Of a stretch of 64,000 nucleotides of DNA, positions 19,277 to 30,552 are shown one piece after another; the first letter of the stretch is position 1; each line of letters starts with the position of its first letter. Under the pieces are notes generated by a model. The model did no database searches. It was given only the letters and a program-made list of their open reading frames with translations, and was not told where the DNA came from. The stretch comes from Adiantum capillus-veneris (lineage: Eukaryota; Streptophyta; Polypodiopsida; Polypodiales; Pteridaceae): NCBI GenBank assembly GCA_014529385.2, contig CM043949.1, positions 114,767,477 through 114,831,476 of the forward strand, read 5' to 3'. The position numbers were made by a program, and so were the translations under genes.

Positions 19277-20737
19277 AAACTTATCGCTTGTAATGGTCCA
19301 ACCGCCGCCTCGAATTGCTCGCAAGAGATGTGTTTGTTTTCGAACAACCATCTCCAAGTATCAAATTATGTATGTCGCTCCCGATACTTGACCATCTCTC
19401 TGGTTGATCGAGAGAGAGTGATATTTTCCTAAGTTAGCAATAACAATACCAAATCATCAACTACAATCTTTATAATCACCGATCGACTTTCTAATTCAAT
19501 TAATTTTACATATTTATCCTTCCAAGCTCACTTGCCTCCTGAGCCATAGTGCGTGAGAGTTTGTCTTGTGTGAGCCTCGCGTTGTCTGTATGATGATGAG
19601 CCTGTCTCGCAGCTTGATCACTCTTGTCTTGAATTGCCCACTCCGCGCCTGCCATGTTGCCACCACGGTAATGTCTGTCTAGATCTCTAACCTGGTTGGC
19701 TGTTGCACGCCGCACACTGGACTGCTTGTTTTTTATAAAATGTCTTTATGTAACCCTCCAACCATTGTGTGAAAAACGTTGATCGGGGGCATTTGGAAAT
19801 CTAGCTAACAGAGCGTCCTCAATGTATCATGCATGATCGGGAAGTTGGTTTCTAAACTTTATAAAATAGTTCTTCTATGTTGAATGTATGAATTTGTAGA
19901 TGGCATCGAAATCCCCTGCCCTGTGCTGTGCCGAAATCCACCTCCCCGCCATATTTAATCATGTAGTAGCACCCATGCGTGTCTGGCACGGGTGCATCAG
20001 TATCCTTGTCCTCTGCGTCAGGGGCAACACGCTCTGAAAGTGGGGACTCCGTTCCCCCGCCACTACCAAAACATGCAAAACCACAAGATCCTCCGCCGCT
20101 TCATCTCTCACGACGCTCGCTGCCCTGAGACAAGCATCGACACGCACTGCCAGAGGAAGTCCGTGGACGGTGTTCTGGCAAAGCAGGAGTGGAATGGAGT
20201 GGAGTAGGACCCTGTGATGCCATGGGAGTAGGACCTTGCGATGCAAGGGGAATAGGACCCTGCGATGGAATAGGAGTAGGACGATAGGAAGGGAGAGTAG
20301 AGGGAGATGTCGTCGGTGCGAGGCTCTGTAGGTAAGGAGTCCCTCCTTGACTCCCACATGGTGTAGTCTACGGAGAAATGCCATAGGCCGCAAGCTGTTG
20401 TGGAGTGTAGCGGCCAAACAAGTCCTCCGTCGAACGGAGGTACTGCTCTCGTAAAGAGATAGCCCGTTGTAAGTTAGGATCTACGACCGGTGGAGGAACC
20501 TGAGAAGGGTAGGTGTAGGATGGCCATGCCTGCAAATAACAAAAAAAACCTATGTTACTCATGGTTTAGGGTTAACTACGTAGAAACATTCTTTATTTCT
20601 TTGCTTGTTCTCACCAACTCAAGACTCGGGCCCACTGGAGGCGATGTCCACCCTGGGTGGGAGCCCACCTGAGATGTGAACCAACCAAAAGAAGAGCCAG
20701 CTGGCTACTCCTCACCAGTTGGTCTCTCATCTGACAT
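19277..20737 (-). pseudogene. Decayed two-exon gene of unknown family (probably transposon-derived)
   Basis: ATG 20737 starts exon 1 (to 20615; MSDERPTGEE, then TAG 20705-20707, then PAGSSFGWFTS). A GT-AG intron (20614-20530, 85 bp; donor GTGAGA, acceptor TTTTTTTTGTTATTTGCAG) keeps phase into exon 2, AWPSYTYPSQVPPP. Exon 2 holds LREQYLRSTEDLFGRYTPQQ, TAG at 20368-20370, SQGP repeats, then FRNQLPDHA and ALLARFPNAPDQRFSHNGW in another frame, then a helical Q/E/K-rich end. It has at least five stops and two frameshifts. TAG and TGA contexts fit lost CAG and CGA codons. The P/Q-rich N-terminus followed by a basic helical region resembles accessory transposase proteins, but I cannot assign a family. 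Confidence 0.55.
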
Positions 20738-21270
20738 CTACATTACAAAGAGCAATATAAGATTAAGCTTTCCACCCTACTCACTCATCTATAAATATGT
20801 ACACGAGTATATTAGTACACAAATACTTAGATACATATACATACTACTAGACGTAAGTCAGAACTATACATACTAGGAAGCGTCTAGCCTTCAGGTGCTA
20901 TGCTCCCATACTTAGTGCCTACATACATGCATAAACAAATATATATGTACACACATATATGTTATGGTTGTAAATGTAGCCATCGTTTTGTGTTGGCTGC
21001 ACTTAGATTCAACATCTAAGTGATCAATTGATTGTAACATTAGAATTCTAATGTAATGCAATAAGTAATTCCATTTCTCTCATTGAGTCTCTCTCTCTCT
21101 ATCCCTCTCGCCCCCTTCTCGATCGTGCAACTGAACTACAAAGCGGAAGCTCCATCCTAGAGTCATACTTGTGCCTCCATGTAAAGCAAACACTTCGTTC
21201 AACAAAGCATCCTCGCCTTGAAGGTAATCTTGGTGCCGGTTGCTCAGGTATCCCTTTGGAGCCCAATTTT
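20738..21270. other. No supported gene
   Basis: AT-rich flank with ATATATGTACACACATATAT-like words near 20940, then an approach to CT-rich DNA from 21080. Confidence 0.5.
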
Positions 21271-22154
<884 letters not shown>

Positions 22155-22260
22155 AAAGTTTTCAGAGAAATTTTCAGAGTTATGGAAGGCATTTCTGTAA
22201 CAGCATTTCTGAAGTGAGCAGGTTCAACAAAATTGATTCTCATCTCCTATTTTACATACA

Positions 22261-23211
22261 ATGTCTTCCGGCACTCGCAAGGGTTTTTCTTCTTCAACAA
22301 GGTCCACAACCATTGTGGAAAATGATCCAAAATCTCCTAAGTGTGGAGATAGCAACACAACCACCCAACCAACGACATCGGAAACCATGATCATGGCGTA
22401 CTTGGTATCATTGCAAGAGACCGTAAACAAACAAGGCAAAGACTTACGAGCACTTGCAATGGAGAATGGCACACTAAGGGTACTTGTGGTTGAGAATGAG
22501 AATCTCAAGAGGACACTTGAGATGCAAACAACACGTTTGATGCAACTTGAAGAGGAAGTCAAGGAATGTAAACGCTCTCTTGTGGACTTGAATGCTTTGA
22601 AGGAGCAGATGAGCAAAGTAGAGCATGACCATGTATTGAAAGAGGAGAAATTTGACACTATGAGCCGGGATGTATGCGACATGAAAAATGTATGCACAAA
22701 CAAGTATTGGGCTGATGTATGTGGTAGCAATGTGGTTTCTAATTCCTCACTCATGCAAGCTATGGTTCAAACAAAGAATGTTGAGAATGTGGATGTGGAG
22801 GAGTTGAAGGAACGGGAGCGACGTTCCAAGAACATTGTTATTCGTGGAATTCCCGAAGAGAAGTTAGAGACACCTCCTTCTCTTGCCATTGTTATTGAAG
22901 ATTTCTTCAAAACCCACTTTGGCATGTCCGGAGTTATGGTCTATGGAGCACATAGAGTGGGGAAGCAAGGAGCTCCTCGCTCGGGAGAACTGCCAATTGT
23001 ATGCACCATGCCAGATGAGACCAAGCGAAAGATTATCCTTGATAATAGTTGGATCTATTTGAGGGATACAAAATGTTTTGTATGTGAAGATCGCACTATT
23101 AAGCAACAAAATATGCGTCGCAAGGCATATGAGGAAAAGAATAATAAAAACAAGGAGATCTCTCATGAAGAAAATGTGCCCAAGGAGGAGGAAAGTCTCT
23201 CAAGCAAATAG
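22261..23211 (+). CDS. LINE ORF1 protein (coiled coil plus RRM-like domain), 316 aa
   Basis: ATG 22261 is the first good start after the 5' UTR. Residues ~45-150 are strongly heptad-patterned (LQETVNKQGKDLRALAMEN and following), a coiled coil for trimerisation. About residues 182-290 start RERRSKNIVIRGIPEE and resemble the RRM-type domain of L1 ORF1 proteins, which bind element RNA. The tail is rich in K, E and N. It ends with TAG (23209-23211), followed in the same frame by ORF2. Confidence 0.88.
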   Translation: MSSGTRKGFSSSTRSTTIVENDPKSPKCGDSNTTTQPTTSETMIMAYLVSLQETVNKQGKDLRALAMENGTLRVLVVENENLKRTLEMQTTRLMQLEEEVKECKRSLVDLNALKEQMSKVEHDHVLKEEKFDTMSRDVCDMKNVCTNKYWADVCGSNVVSNSSLMQAMVQTKNVENVDVEELKERERRSKNIVIRGIPEEKLETPPSLAIVIEDFFKTHFGMSGVMVYGAHRVGKQGAPRSGELPIVCTMPDETKRKIILDNSWIYLRDTKCFVCEDRTIKQQNMRRKAYEEKNNKNKEISHEENVPKEEESLSSK

Positions 23212-23217
23212 GGATGC

Positions 23218-26200
23218 GTGACCTATGAGACCGAGTTACAATTGAAAATATGCTTTTGGAATTGTAATGGATACCCATGGAATGCGGGGGTTGGCATTGA
23301 TGAACTAACAAGCAAAGCCGATGTTGTACTGCTTGTTGAAACTTGGGAGCATGATACACAAAGGATTAACAGCTTGGAGGATTACAATGTACATTCATTG
23401 ATGTGGTCAAAGAATCTTGAGCAACGAAGAGGACAAGGAGGGTTGGCATGTATGGTTAAGAAAGGATTGGAAGATTTTGTATCAATTGTGAAAGATGACA
23501 AGTACAAACGTTATGTATGGCTGAAAATTATGACACCAAAAAGAGCACCCATTTTTGTAGCCGGTTGCTACATTCCTCATCATGATTCTCCCTTTTATGC
23601 TTGCATGGATAGAGATCAACCATTTTCTGATTTGGAAGAGGACATTGCTTATTTCAAAGGTGAAGGTGATGTTATTGTATTTGGGGATATGAATGCTCGC
23701 ACAAAAACATTGCAACATGATACTCAACAATTTGATATGCCATACATTTCAAGGGAGTTGGAGGAAGTTCACTTGTATGATCGTACTTCAATGGATGAGA
23801 AAGAGCCGGATCACTATGGAAAGTTACTTTTACACATGTGTAATAGCATGGGTATGCTCATTGCCAATGGTGTATCTTTGTGGAGTGGAACCAATGGATT
23901 TACATGTAGGAGACATAATGGGGATAGTGTGATTGACTATATGCTACTCTCTGAAGCCATCATGTATCGCATAAAGAGTTTTATGTTTGGTCAATGGACC
24001 CCGGAATCCGACCATCGCACCTTATGTATTGACCTTTCATGTGGAGAAGCAACTAAGCATGATAATCTCAGCCAAAGGAAAGAGAAGTTATCACTATGTA
24101 TGGATTTCAAACGGGCACCAATGTACATTGAAATGGTTGAGCAAAAATTATGGATGACAAAGCTCCAATGTGATGCACCATTGGAAACTAAATGGGAAGC
24201 TTTCAAGAAAGCTATTTGTTCTTGTGCGGAAGAATGCTTTGCCATAAAGCATCTCCATGGTATCAACAAAGATAGATCACGCAAAAGGTGGTTTGATAAA
24301 GAATGTCAAGATGCTCGAAAGTCCTTGATAAAGCTTGATGCAACTATGGACAAAGACAACTATCAAAGTCATTTGCATACATACAAGGCATTGATTCAAA
24401 AGAAGAGAAGAAGATGGGAAGTAAAGCAACAAGAATTTCAAGTCCAAGAAAAGGCACATGCATGTGGAAGATTTTGGAGAAACTTGAGAGGCAAGCGGGT
24501 TGAGAATTTTGGTAACTTGAGTCTAGTGGATATGTACACACATTGTAGGAAATTATATGAGCAAGCAAATACTGAAAAAATGCCATTTTATGGTTCACTC
24601 CCATGTATGCTGTCTTTTTTTACTATTGAGGATGTATGCGGTGGACTTGAAAAGTTGGCCACTCGCAAAGCAGGAGATCTTCAAGGTATCAAGCCGGAGA
24701 TGATCAAATGGACGGGAGATTTTACCCATGAGTGGATGTGTGATATGTTCAACCTTGCACTTCAACATGGTATGCCTTATGATTGGAGTACTAATTGGGT
24801 TAAGCCTTTGCATAAAGGAGGGGATGTAAAGAATGTAAGCAACTACCGGACTATAATGATTGGGTCTCTTATGGCAAAGTTGTTTGGGTGCATAATGGAG
24901 ATGAAATTGAGTGATTGGGCTGAAGAGAATGACAAGCGTGCAAAGGGACAAGCGGGTTTTCGTCGATGCCATAGCACCATTGATCATCTTATCACTCTTC
25001 GTGTTCTCATGGAGGAAAGTCGGTTGAAAGGCAAGCGATTGTATTGTTGTTTTGTGGACTTTAAGAAAGCCTTTGATATGATTCCACGTAACAATTTGTG
25101 GAGAAGGATGGAAGAACTCCAAGTGCCAAGTGAGTTTATGCTTGCGGTTTCTCGAATCTATGAGAAGGTGATTTGTCACTTGCGCATGGGAAGAGAAATT
25201 TCAGAAATTTTTGTAAGCACTATTGGGGTTAAACAAGGATGTCCATTGTCACCAACTCTCTTTGGTCTATGCATCGATCAATTGGAACAAATGGTACTTG
25301 AATTTATGCAAGAAGAAGGCATTGAAGAGGTCACTATTTGCAATGCGGTAATCATGCTTTTGTTGTATGCGGATGATGTAGTGCTTCTAGCACACACTTT
25401 AGAAGATGCACAAAAGCTTATGGTTGTCCTTGAGAACTTTTGCTTGCATAGTGGGTTGATTGTAAATGAATCCAAAACAAAGGTTATGCTTGTGAAAACC
25501 AACCGTAAGGAGAAGCCATGCATTGTGTACAACAATGAGACGCTTGAAGTTGTTGAGAGATTTAAGTACCTTGGCCTTGAGGTTCCATCCAATCACAAGT
25601 GGCATGAATGTGCTATGCGTCATTTGGAAGCGGGAAAGAGAGCATATTATGCATTTGATAACATGTGTAATGCGGGAAACATCAAGTGTTGGGTTCTCAA
25701 GAAGTATCTTTTTGATGCATTGGTGACACCGGTTCTTCTTTATGGAGTTGAAGTGTGGGGCGGGAGCATCTCAAAGTCTACTTGGAAAGAGTTTGAGAAT
25801 GTCCAAAAGTGTTTTCTTACAAACTTTCTCCAAGTTAAGACACAAACACCATATATGCTCCTACTTCTTGAGTCGGGATCTCTTCCAATTGAGGTTATGG
25901 GGATGGAAAGGGTTGTGGAGTACATGATAAAGATGCGTCAAAATCCCTCACATCGACTTCCTACAATTGCATGGGAAGCAAGCAAAAAAGTTCAAAAGAC
26001 GAATAAAAGCAAGATCTTGAGCACGGGATGGATGCAAGACATAAAGAAGTGGTTTGGGAGATGGGATGCATTACACTTGCTACATGATGCTTCAATTGAC
26101 TCTCAAGTGAATGAAGCTTTTCTACAACGCCAATGTATTACATCTTGGGAGAAATCCGGTGGGTCACGCTTCATACATTACACCACCTATATTGCCCCCA

Positions 26201-26331
26201 ACTACAAAACCATGTTCTTCGCTGAGAGAGGAAACTGTACTCACACTTACATGCTTGAGCCTATTCCCTTGTCCGCGATACGCACTATCGCAGCAATTTG
26301 GCTTAGCTCCCATTTCCTTCGATGCGAGTAG
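23218..26331 (+). CDS. LINE ORF2: APE endonuclease and reverse transcriptase
   Basis: Open from after the ORF1 stop to TAG 26329-26331. APE motifs: WNCNGY (~14), LVETWEH (~42), GDMNART (~158), SDHRT (~262). The RT domain includes AGFRRCHSTIDH, FVDFKKAFDMI, GVKQGCPLSPTLF and the catalytic Y717-A-D-D. The protein would nick target DNA and prime cDNA synthesis there. The frame lacks an ATG at its start; 23218 is a GTG and the first in-frame ATG lies beyond the first APE motif. ORF2 is in the same frame as ORF1. The C-terminal finger has slipped out of frame. Confidence 0.93.
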   Translation: MTYETELQLKICFWNCNGYPWNAGVGIDELTSKADVVLLVETWEHDTQRINSLEDYNVHSLMWSKNLEQRRGQGGLACMVKKGLEDFVSIVKDDKYKRYVWLKIMTPKRAPIFVAGCYIPHHDSPFYACMDRDQPFSDLEEDIAYFKGEGDVIVFGDMNARTKTLQHDTQQFDMPYISRELEEVHLYDRTSMDEKEPDHYGKLLLHMCNSMGMLIANGVSLWSGTNGFTCRRHNGDSVIDYMLLSEAIMYRIKSFMFGQWTPESDHRTLCIDLSCGEATKHDNLSQRKEKLSLCMDFKRAPMYIEMVEQKLWMTKLQCDAPLETKWEAFKKAICSCAEECFAIKHLHGINKDRSRKRWFDKECQDARKSLIKLDATMDKDNYQSHLHTYKALIQKKRRRWEVKQQEFQVQEKAHACGRFWRNLRGKRVENFGNLSLVDMYTHCRKLYEQANTEKMPFYGSLPCMLSFFTIEDVCGGLEKLATRKAGDLQGIKPEMIKWTGDFTHEWMCDMFNLALQHGMPYDWSTNWVKPLHKGGDVKNVSNYRTIMIGSLMAKLFGCIMEMKLSDWAEENDKRAKGQAGFRRCHSTIDHLITLRVLMEESRLKGKRLYCCFVDFKKAFDMIPRNNLWRRMEELQVPSEFMLAVSRIYEKVICHLRMGREISEIFVSTIGVKQGCPLSPTLFGLCIDQLEQMVLEFMQEEGIEEVTICNAVIMLLLYADDVVLLAHTLEDAQKLMVVLENFCLHSGLIVNESKTKVMLVKTNRKEKPCIVYNNETLEVVERFKYLGLEVPSNHKWHECAMRHLEAGKRAYYAFDNMCNAGNIKCWVLKKYLFDALVTPVLLYGVEVWGGSISKSTWKEFENVQKCFLTNFLQVKTQTPYMLLLLESGSLPIEVMGMERVVEYMIKMRQNPSHRLPTIAWEASKKVQKTNKSKILSTGWMQDIKKWFGRWDALHLLHDASIDSQVNEAFLQRQCITSWEKSGGSRFIHYTTYIAPNYKTMFFAERGNCTHTYMLEPIPLSAIRTIAAIWLSSHFLRCE

Positions 26332-26609
26332 GGCGTTGGGGCAATGGAGAAGAGTCAAATCGATTGTGCACATTATGCTCACTACAAGTTCGAGAGTCTG
26401 AGTACCACACACTACTAGAGTGCTCAGCTTTTGATCACATCCGAACTTGCTTCTCTCACATTTTCAGCCATAACTTAGACCTACACACTTTCCTCTCCCA
26501 GCCAAAGTGTGGGCTCTCCATTGCGACTCTCATCACTACAATTTTGGAGCATCGAGAGTCACTCATCAGCCATACACATACTACATCACATGTAACTTTG
26601 GTCCCATAG
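26322..26609 (+). pseudogene. LINE ORF2 C-terminal zinc-finger part, shifted frame
   Basis: VGRWGNGEESNRLCTLC ... EYHTLLEC continues ORF2 after a one-base loss near 26328. The C-x2-C ... H-x4-C pattern is the finger found after RT in many LINEs. The shift creates the TAG that ends ORF2. Confidence 0.8.
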
Positions 26610-26634
26610 GTCATATTTGACCTCCGAGGACGAT

Positions 26635-26640
26635 AATAAA
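26635..26640 (+). terminator. Polyadenylation signal at LINE 3' end
   Basis: AATAAA immediately before the (TC)n tract, at the end of the short 3' UTR. Confidence 0.5.
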
Positions 26641-26641
26641 A

Positions 26642-26645
<4 letters not shown>

Positions 26646-26730
<85 letters not shown>

Positions 26731-26747
26731 CTATCCTTATCCCTCTC

Positions 26748-26809
<62 letters not shown>

Positions 26810-27038
26810 TCTCCCTCTCATTAATTCTCTCCCTCTTTCTCTCATTCTCTCTTTATCTCTCTCTCTCTTTCCATTTATCTCCCTCTCAGTAATTATCTCT
26901 CTCTATTTATCTACCTCTTTCTCTCTCACTCTCTTTATCTATTTCTCTTTCTCTTGCTCTCCCTCTCTATCTATTTCCCTCCTTCTCTCTCTCTATTTAT
27001 CATTCTCCGTTTATCTTCCTCTCTTTAAATTTATCTCT

Positions 27039-27096
<58 letters not shown>

Positions 27097-27162
27097 ATCT
27101 ATCTTTCTATTTATCTCTCTATCTATCTATCTATTTCTCCCTCTCTCTCTCTCTTTCTTTAT

Positions 27163-27209
<47 letters not shown>
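26646..27209 (+). repeat. (TC)n microsatellite after the LINE
   Basis: Same composition and orientation as 21271-22154, with CTAT and CCCT variants. Confidence 0.95.
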
Positions 27210-27210
<1 letters not shown>

Positions 27211-27255
27211 TTCTATTTAACATTTATGTCTAGCATTACTATCTAACATTCTATC

Positions 27256-27387
27256 CAAACAATCATTTTCAAACGTGTTTAACAAATCAATCATTTCCAA
27301 ACGTGTGTAGCAAAGCAACCATTTCCAAACGTACCTAACAAAGCAACCATTTCAAATTAGTCGTGCAGAGCAACCATTTCCTAATGA
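27256..27387 (+). repeat. Minisatellite, ~29-bp unit, 4-5 copies
   Basis: Repeats of CAACCATTTCCAAACGT followed by a variable 10-12 bases ending CAAAG. Confidence 0.8.
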
Positions 27388-27399
27388 ACGAGGTATGTT

Positions 27400-28189
27400 A
27401 TGGATTCTCTAGTTTCTCTATTTTTTTGGATCACAATTTTTTTTTTTTTTAATAACCATACTTATGTAACACCTAGGCAAACTAGATATGGTAATGTTTC
27501 TCCGGTTCATCCACCAACCTTGCAGAGTATGGAATGGCCTAAGCCAGATAGTGCGTTCATCACAGCAACCAAAAGGAGAAACAAGGCGGATGTGCATTCA
27601 GCAATGAAGTGCACATATGGTTCCCACAAAGGTTCCCTAACTTGGTTTAGTCCCTTCATGTGTTTCTGTTTATCTTTTGACTCACAGGACACCAACAATG
27701 TGGACTTGCAAAGGACCAAAGGGGGAAGTGCAATCAAAAACTTTCTTGCAGTTGGATGGCAGACTAAGGTGGTCAACAACCAAGGAGACTAAGGTGGTCA
27801 ACAACCAAGGAGATACAATCAAGTGCTCTGTAGTTGCTGAGAATGTGGTGTGAAGATACCATATTGCAAATAAAAGCTTGTCAACTTTCTTTCCCTACAG
27901 AAGATGGAAGCTAACAAAGGGAGAATGGGAGGCACTAGACTCTGATGTTGCTGCTAGAGGATCAATTGATCTGCAAATATGCTTCCATGATAATGTAATG
28001 CACGACATCTCGGTGAATAGCAATTGGAATCTCAGTCACCTTTGCGAGTATCTTAATCTTAGATATACCTTGCCCAATAAATATGTATTTGAAATCAATG
28101 AAAAGTTTGTTTGTTCTAGGAAAGAGAAGAGCTTTCTTTGTAAAAACATTGTTTTTCCGCAATGTGTTAATGTAAAAGCTTGTAACTGA
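27400..28189 (+). pseudogene. Decayed coding region, unrecognised
   Basis: Segment 1 (to 27786) has SPVHPPTLQSMEWPKPD and ATKRRNKADVHSAMK. A 25-bp tandem duplication (27762-27786, 27787-27811) then breaks the frame. Without it the frame would run on through IKCSVVAENVV, a TGA (27851) and WKLTKGEWEALDSDVAARG to TGA 28187. An internal stretch 27628-27687 ending TTTTGACTCACAG may be an intron. I recognise no domain. Confidence 0.4.
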
Positions 28190-28390
28190 AGAGATTTCGC
28201 TCCCATTAATACATATGGAGTTTTGAATCTCTTTTTTATTTTTAATTTGTTCAATATTTCACATTTTGATTGAAATGTGAAAGTTTTTTAATTTGGAATG
28301 TGAATACTTTCAATGTTGGTTTCTTTCAATGGCTTGTCCCCGGATTTTGTTTATAATTATACTTTTAAGTTAATTTGATGTTAATTTTAA

Positions 28391-29938
28391 GTGCTTTTAA
28401 AAAGTGACATTGAGTATAAAAGTGACTTTCTAGGTTTTAAGCTTCATGTCTCACGTTCACAAAACACTAGCTTTCAACTCTCTTCCCATCTTCTTTGTGA
28501 ACAGACCTATGGCAACATCATATTATGCACTTTGTGTGCACTTCTCACACAACTAGAGAAGATAGGACTTGCAGATCGTGCACATGAGCTAGTCAGTGTG
28601 TTTGAGGGGACGATCAACATGCATGCCACTGCTAACCTATATGTAGAGGAATTCCAAAGCTACTACAAGATGGAGCACATGGAAGAATATGCAATAGTCT
28701 TTGAGGGATCTGACATGGTGTGGTTGCTAGTGGATTTTCTCAAAAACCTCTATGTAGCCGACAAAAACTTTCGCTATTTCTTGTTGAGGTTTATAAAAGG
28801 GCTTACTAAACGAGATTGCAGGACAGAGGATGAGGATGCCTTCATAGACTTGGGCATGGGGTGCATAGGCATCCAATTCATCTCTTGGGACATGGTTCTG
28901 GTAATGCTTGTGTTTGATGGCATGGAGAAGGGAACATCAAAGGAAAAGGCCAACCAAAAACCTTCTATAACCATTGTGGAGGAATCAAATGAATTTGTTG
29001 AGTGAAGAGGTTGATGAACGGGCTGAAGCATCTATGGCACTCGTCCTCCTGCAAGACCCCAACTCCATTACGCACTTCTTATTCCTTGATGACACTGCAA
29101 AGACACTAGGATGCAGAGAAGATGAGTCGCTCTCGGTGCTCGCTGTCTATGCGGGCATGAAAGATCCCAGTGGAAAGCAAGAGAAGGTCAACTTTCAAAT
29201 TGACTTTGAAGACCAAGGTCTCCCACCAAGCCTCTCTTTCCTCCCTAGCGAAAAAGAATAGAATTTGGTACAAACCGTGGCAAATATACTTATGAAAATA
29301 AATCATGTGCCTCATTTTATGAAAGCATCCCAGAAAGCGCTTATCATCCACACAAATCACTGATCATTATGGGTGGAGAAGATCTCTATAGCATTGACCT
29401 TACAAGGAAAAATCTTGAAGAGATGGATGAAGAAACTGAGGTAACCACTTTTTAACATTATCACGATAGTCTATTGTACACTATAGCAAGTGTTGAAGTT
29501 GTTTAAAATGTTTTGCAGACCGCATACCATGTTGATAAGTTTGCAATGCGTACTGGAGGTTCACGCAACGTTCCTATGGATAGAGATAGATCCCTCTGAC
29601 ACTACCTTGGCCATCTGGAGCCATCCATTCTTTGAGTTGCTCACACTGAGTTCTCCAAGCATGGTTCTACGAAGTTGCTCAAGTGCAAAGCATTAAGTGC
29701 CATCCTTGCTGAAGATTCCCTTATCCTTAATGCTCAAAAGTGTATCTTGGTGGACCGGGAAGCGGCATTGTATGCCTTTATAGAAAAGCACCCTGGGTCA
29801 GTCCTCTCCCATTATTGTGCCTTAAGCCTAGGTCAAGGGGTGACAAAACTAGAGGATATTGTAAAAACCTTTAGTGTCAAGTTTTCCATTCGCCCTATAC
29901 CTACATATGTAATTTATAAGAAAACCAACCAGCCATGA
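28391..29938 (+). pseudogene. Decayed multi-segment coding region, unrecognised
   Basis: Segment 1 (28391-29005) includes IGLADRAHELVSVFEG and FLKNLYVADKNFRYF. A +1 shift near 28990 leads into VDERAEASMALVLLQDPNS. Another shift near 29260 leads into GKYTYENKSCASFYES, ending DEETE at a splice-donor-like GAG|GTAACC (29441). An acceptor TTTTGCAG precedes 29520, and the last segment (29675-29938) contains IPTYVIYKKTNQP and a TGA. Consistent reading direction and exon-like junctions suggest a real ancestral gene. Family unknown. Confidence 0.4.
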
Positions 29939-30053
29939 TGTAATACCCAAAATATTATACAAAAATTTTATCCTTTGTAATTTTTTGTCACTTCATGTAC
30001 TTTCTTTTTTCTATTGCACATATTGGCCAATATTTTGTTTTTCAATGTGTTCA

Positions 30054-30406
30054 CACCTCCTTGACCATCCAAGCACCCGTCGGACATGGGACGTCTACCG
30101 GTGAATATTATGCAAAATAGAGCCATTTGGGGTGCGTACGGAGGCTGTGGGATTGCCAAAACACACAACGATGCCCAACGGTGTTGCACAGGCCAAAAAA
30201 GGTTCGTGTGCGCCATGGCAAGGTCAAAACTGGTCCATGCGCGCATGATGCACAGGGCCTTTTTTTGGCCCGTGCAGCATCGCTGGGATCGTCGTGCATT
30301 TTGGAGGTCCCACGGCCTCCGTACCCACCCAAAATGGCTCCATTTCACAAAATGTTCACCAGAAGACGTCCCACCTCCAGCAGGTGCTTGGATAGTCAAG
30401 GAGGTG
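30054..30406. mobile_element. Foldback (MITE-like) element, 353 bp
   Basis: Ends CACCTCCTTGACCATCCAAG and the reverse complement CACCTCCTTGACTATCCAAG. The arms pair along nearly their whole ~170 bp, with a centre near 30230. No target duplication is obvious. The three-frame short ORFs on both strands follow from the palindrome. Confidence 0.8.
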
Positions 30407-30552
30407 AAATTTAACAACTTGATTAATTCAAATATTGCAACAATAGGAAGTACACAATTAACTATTATAGTTACACCGAATGGTAGAAAATTGACCCATT
30501 CATATTATATGGAAAGATTACAAATCTTATAAAGAGAGGTTACATGGGGAAA

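Larger units (their letters stand above)
22155..26645 (+). mobile_element. Non-LTR retrotransposon (LINE), near complete, inside (TC)n
   Basis: A 106-bp 5' UTR, ORF1, ORF2 and a short 3' UTR ending AATAAA at 26635-26640. There is no LTR and no poly(A) tail; (TC)n starts directly after. Domain content (APE-type endonuclease, RT, C-terminal CCHC-like finger, no RNase H seen) fits the L1/Tx1-like group. Total ~4.5 kb. Confidence 0.9.

Noticed and set aside
24595-25179. 194-codon minus-strand ORF
   Set aside because: Antisense to LINE ORF2.
30086-30532. 148-codon plus-strand and 149-codon minus-strand ORFs
   Set aside because: Mirror translations of the foldback arms; no domain.
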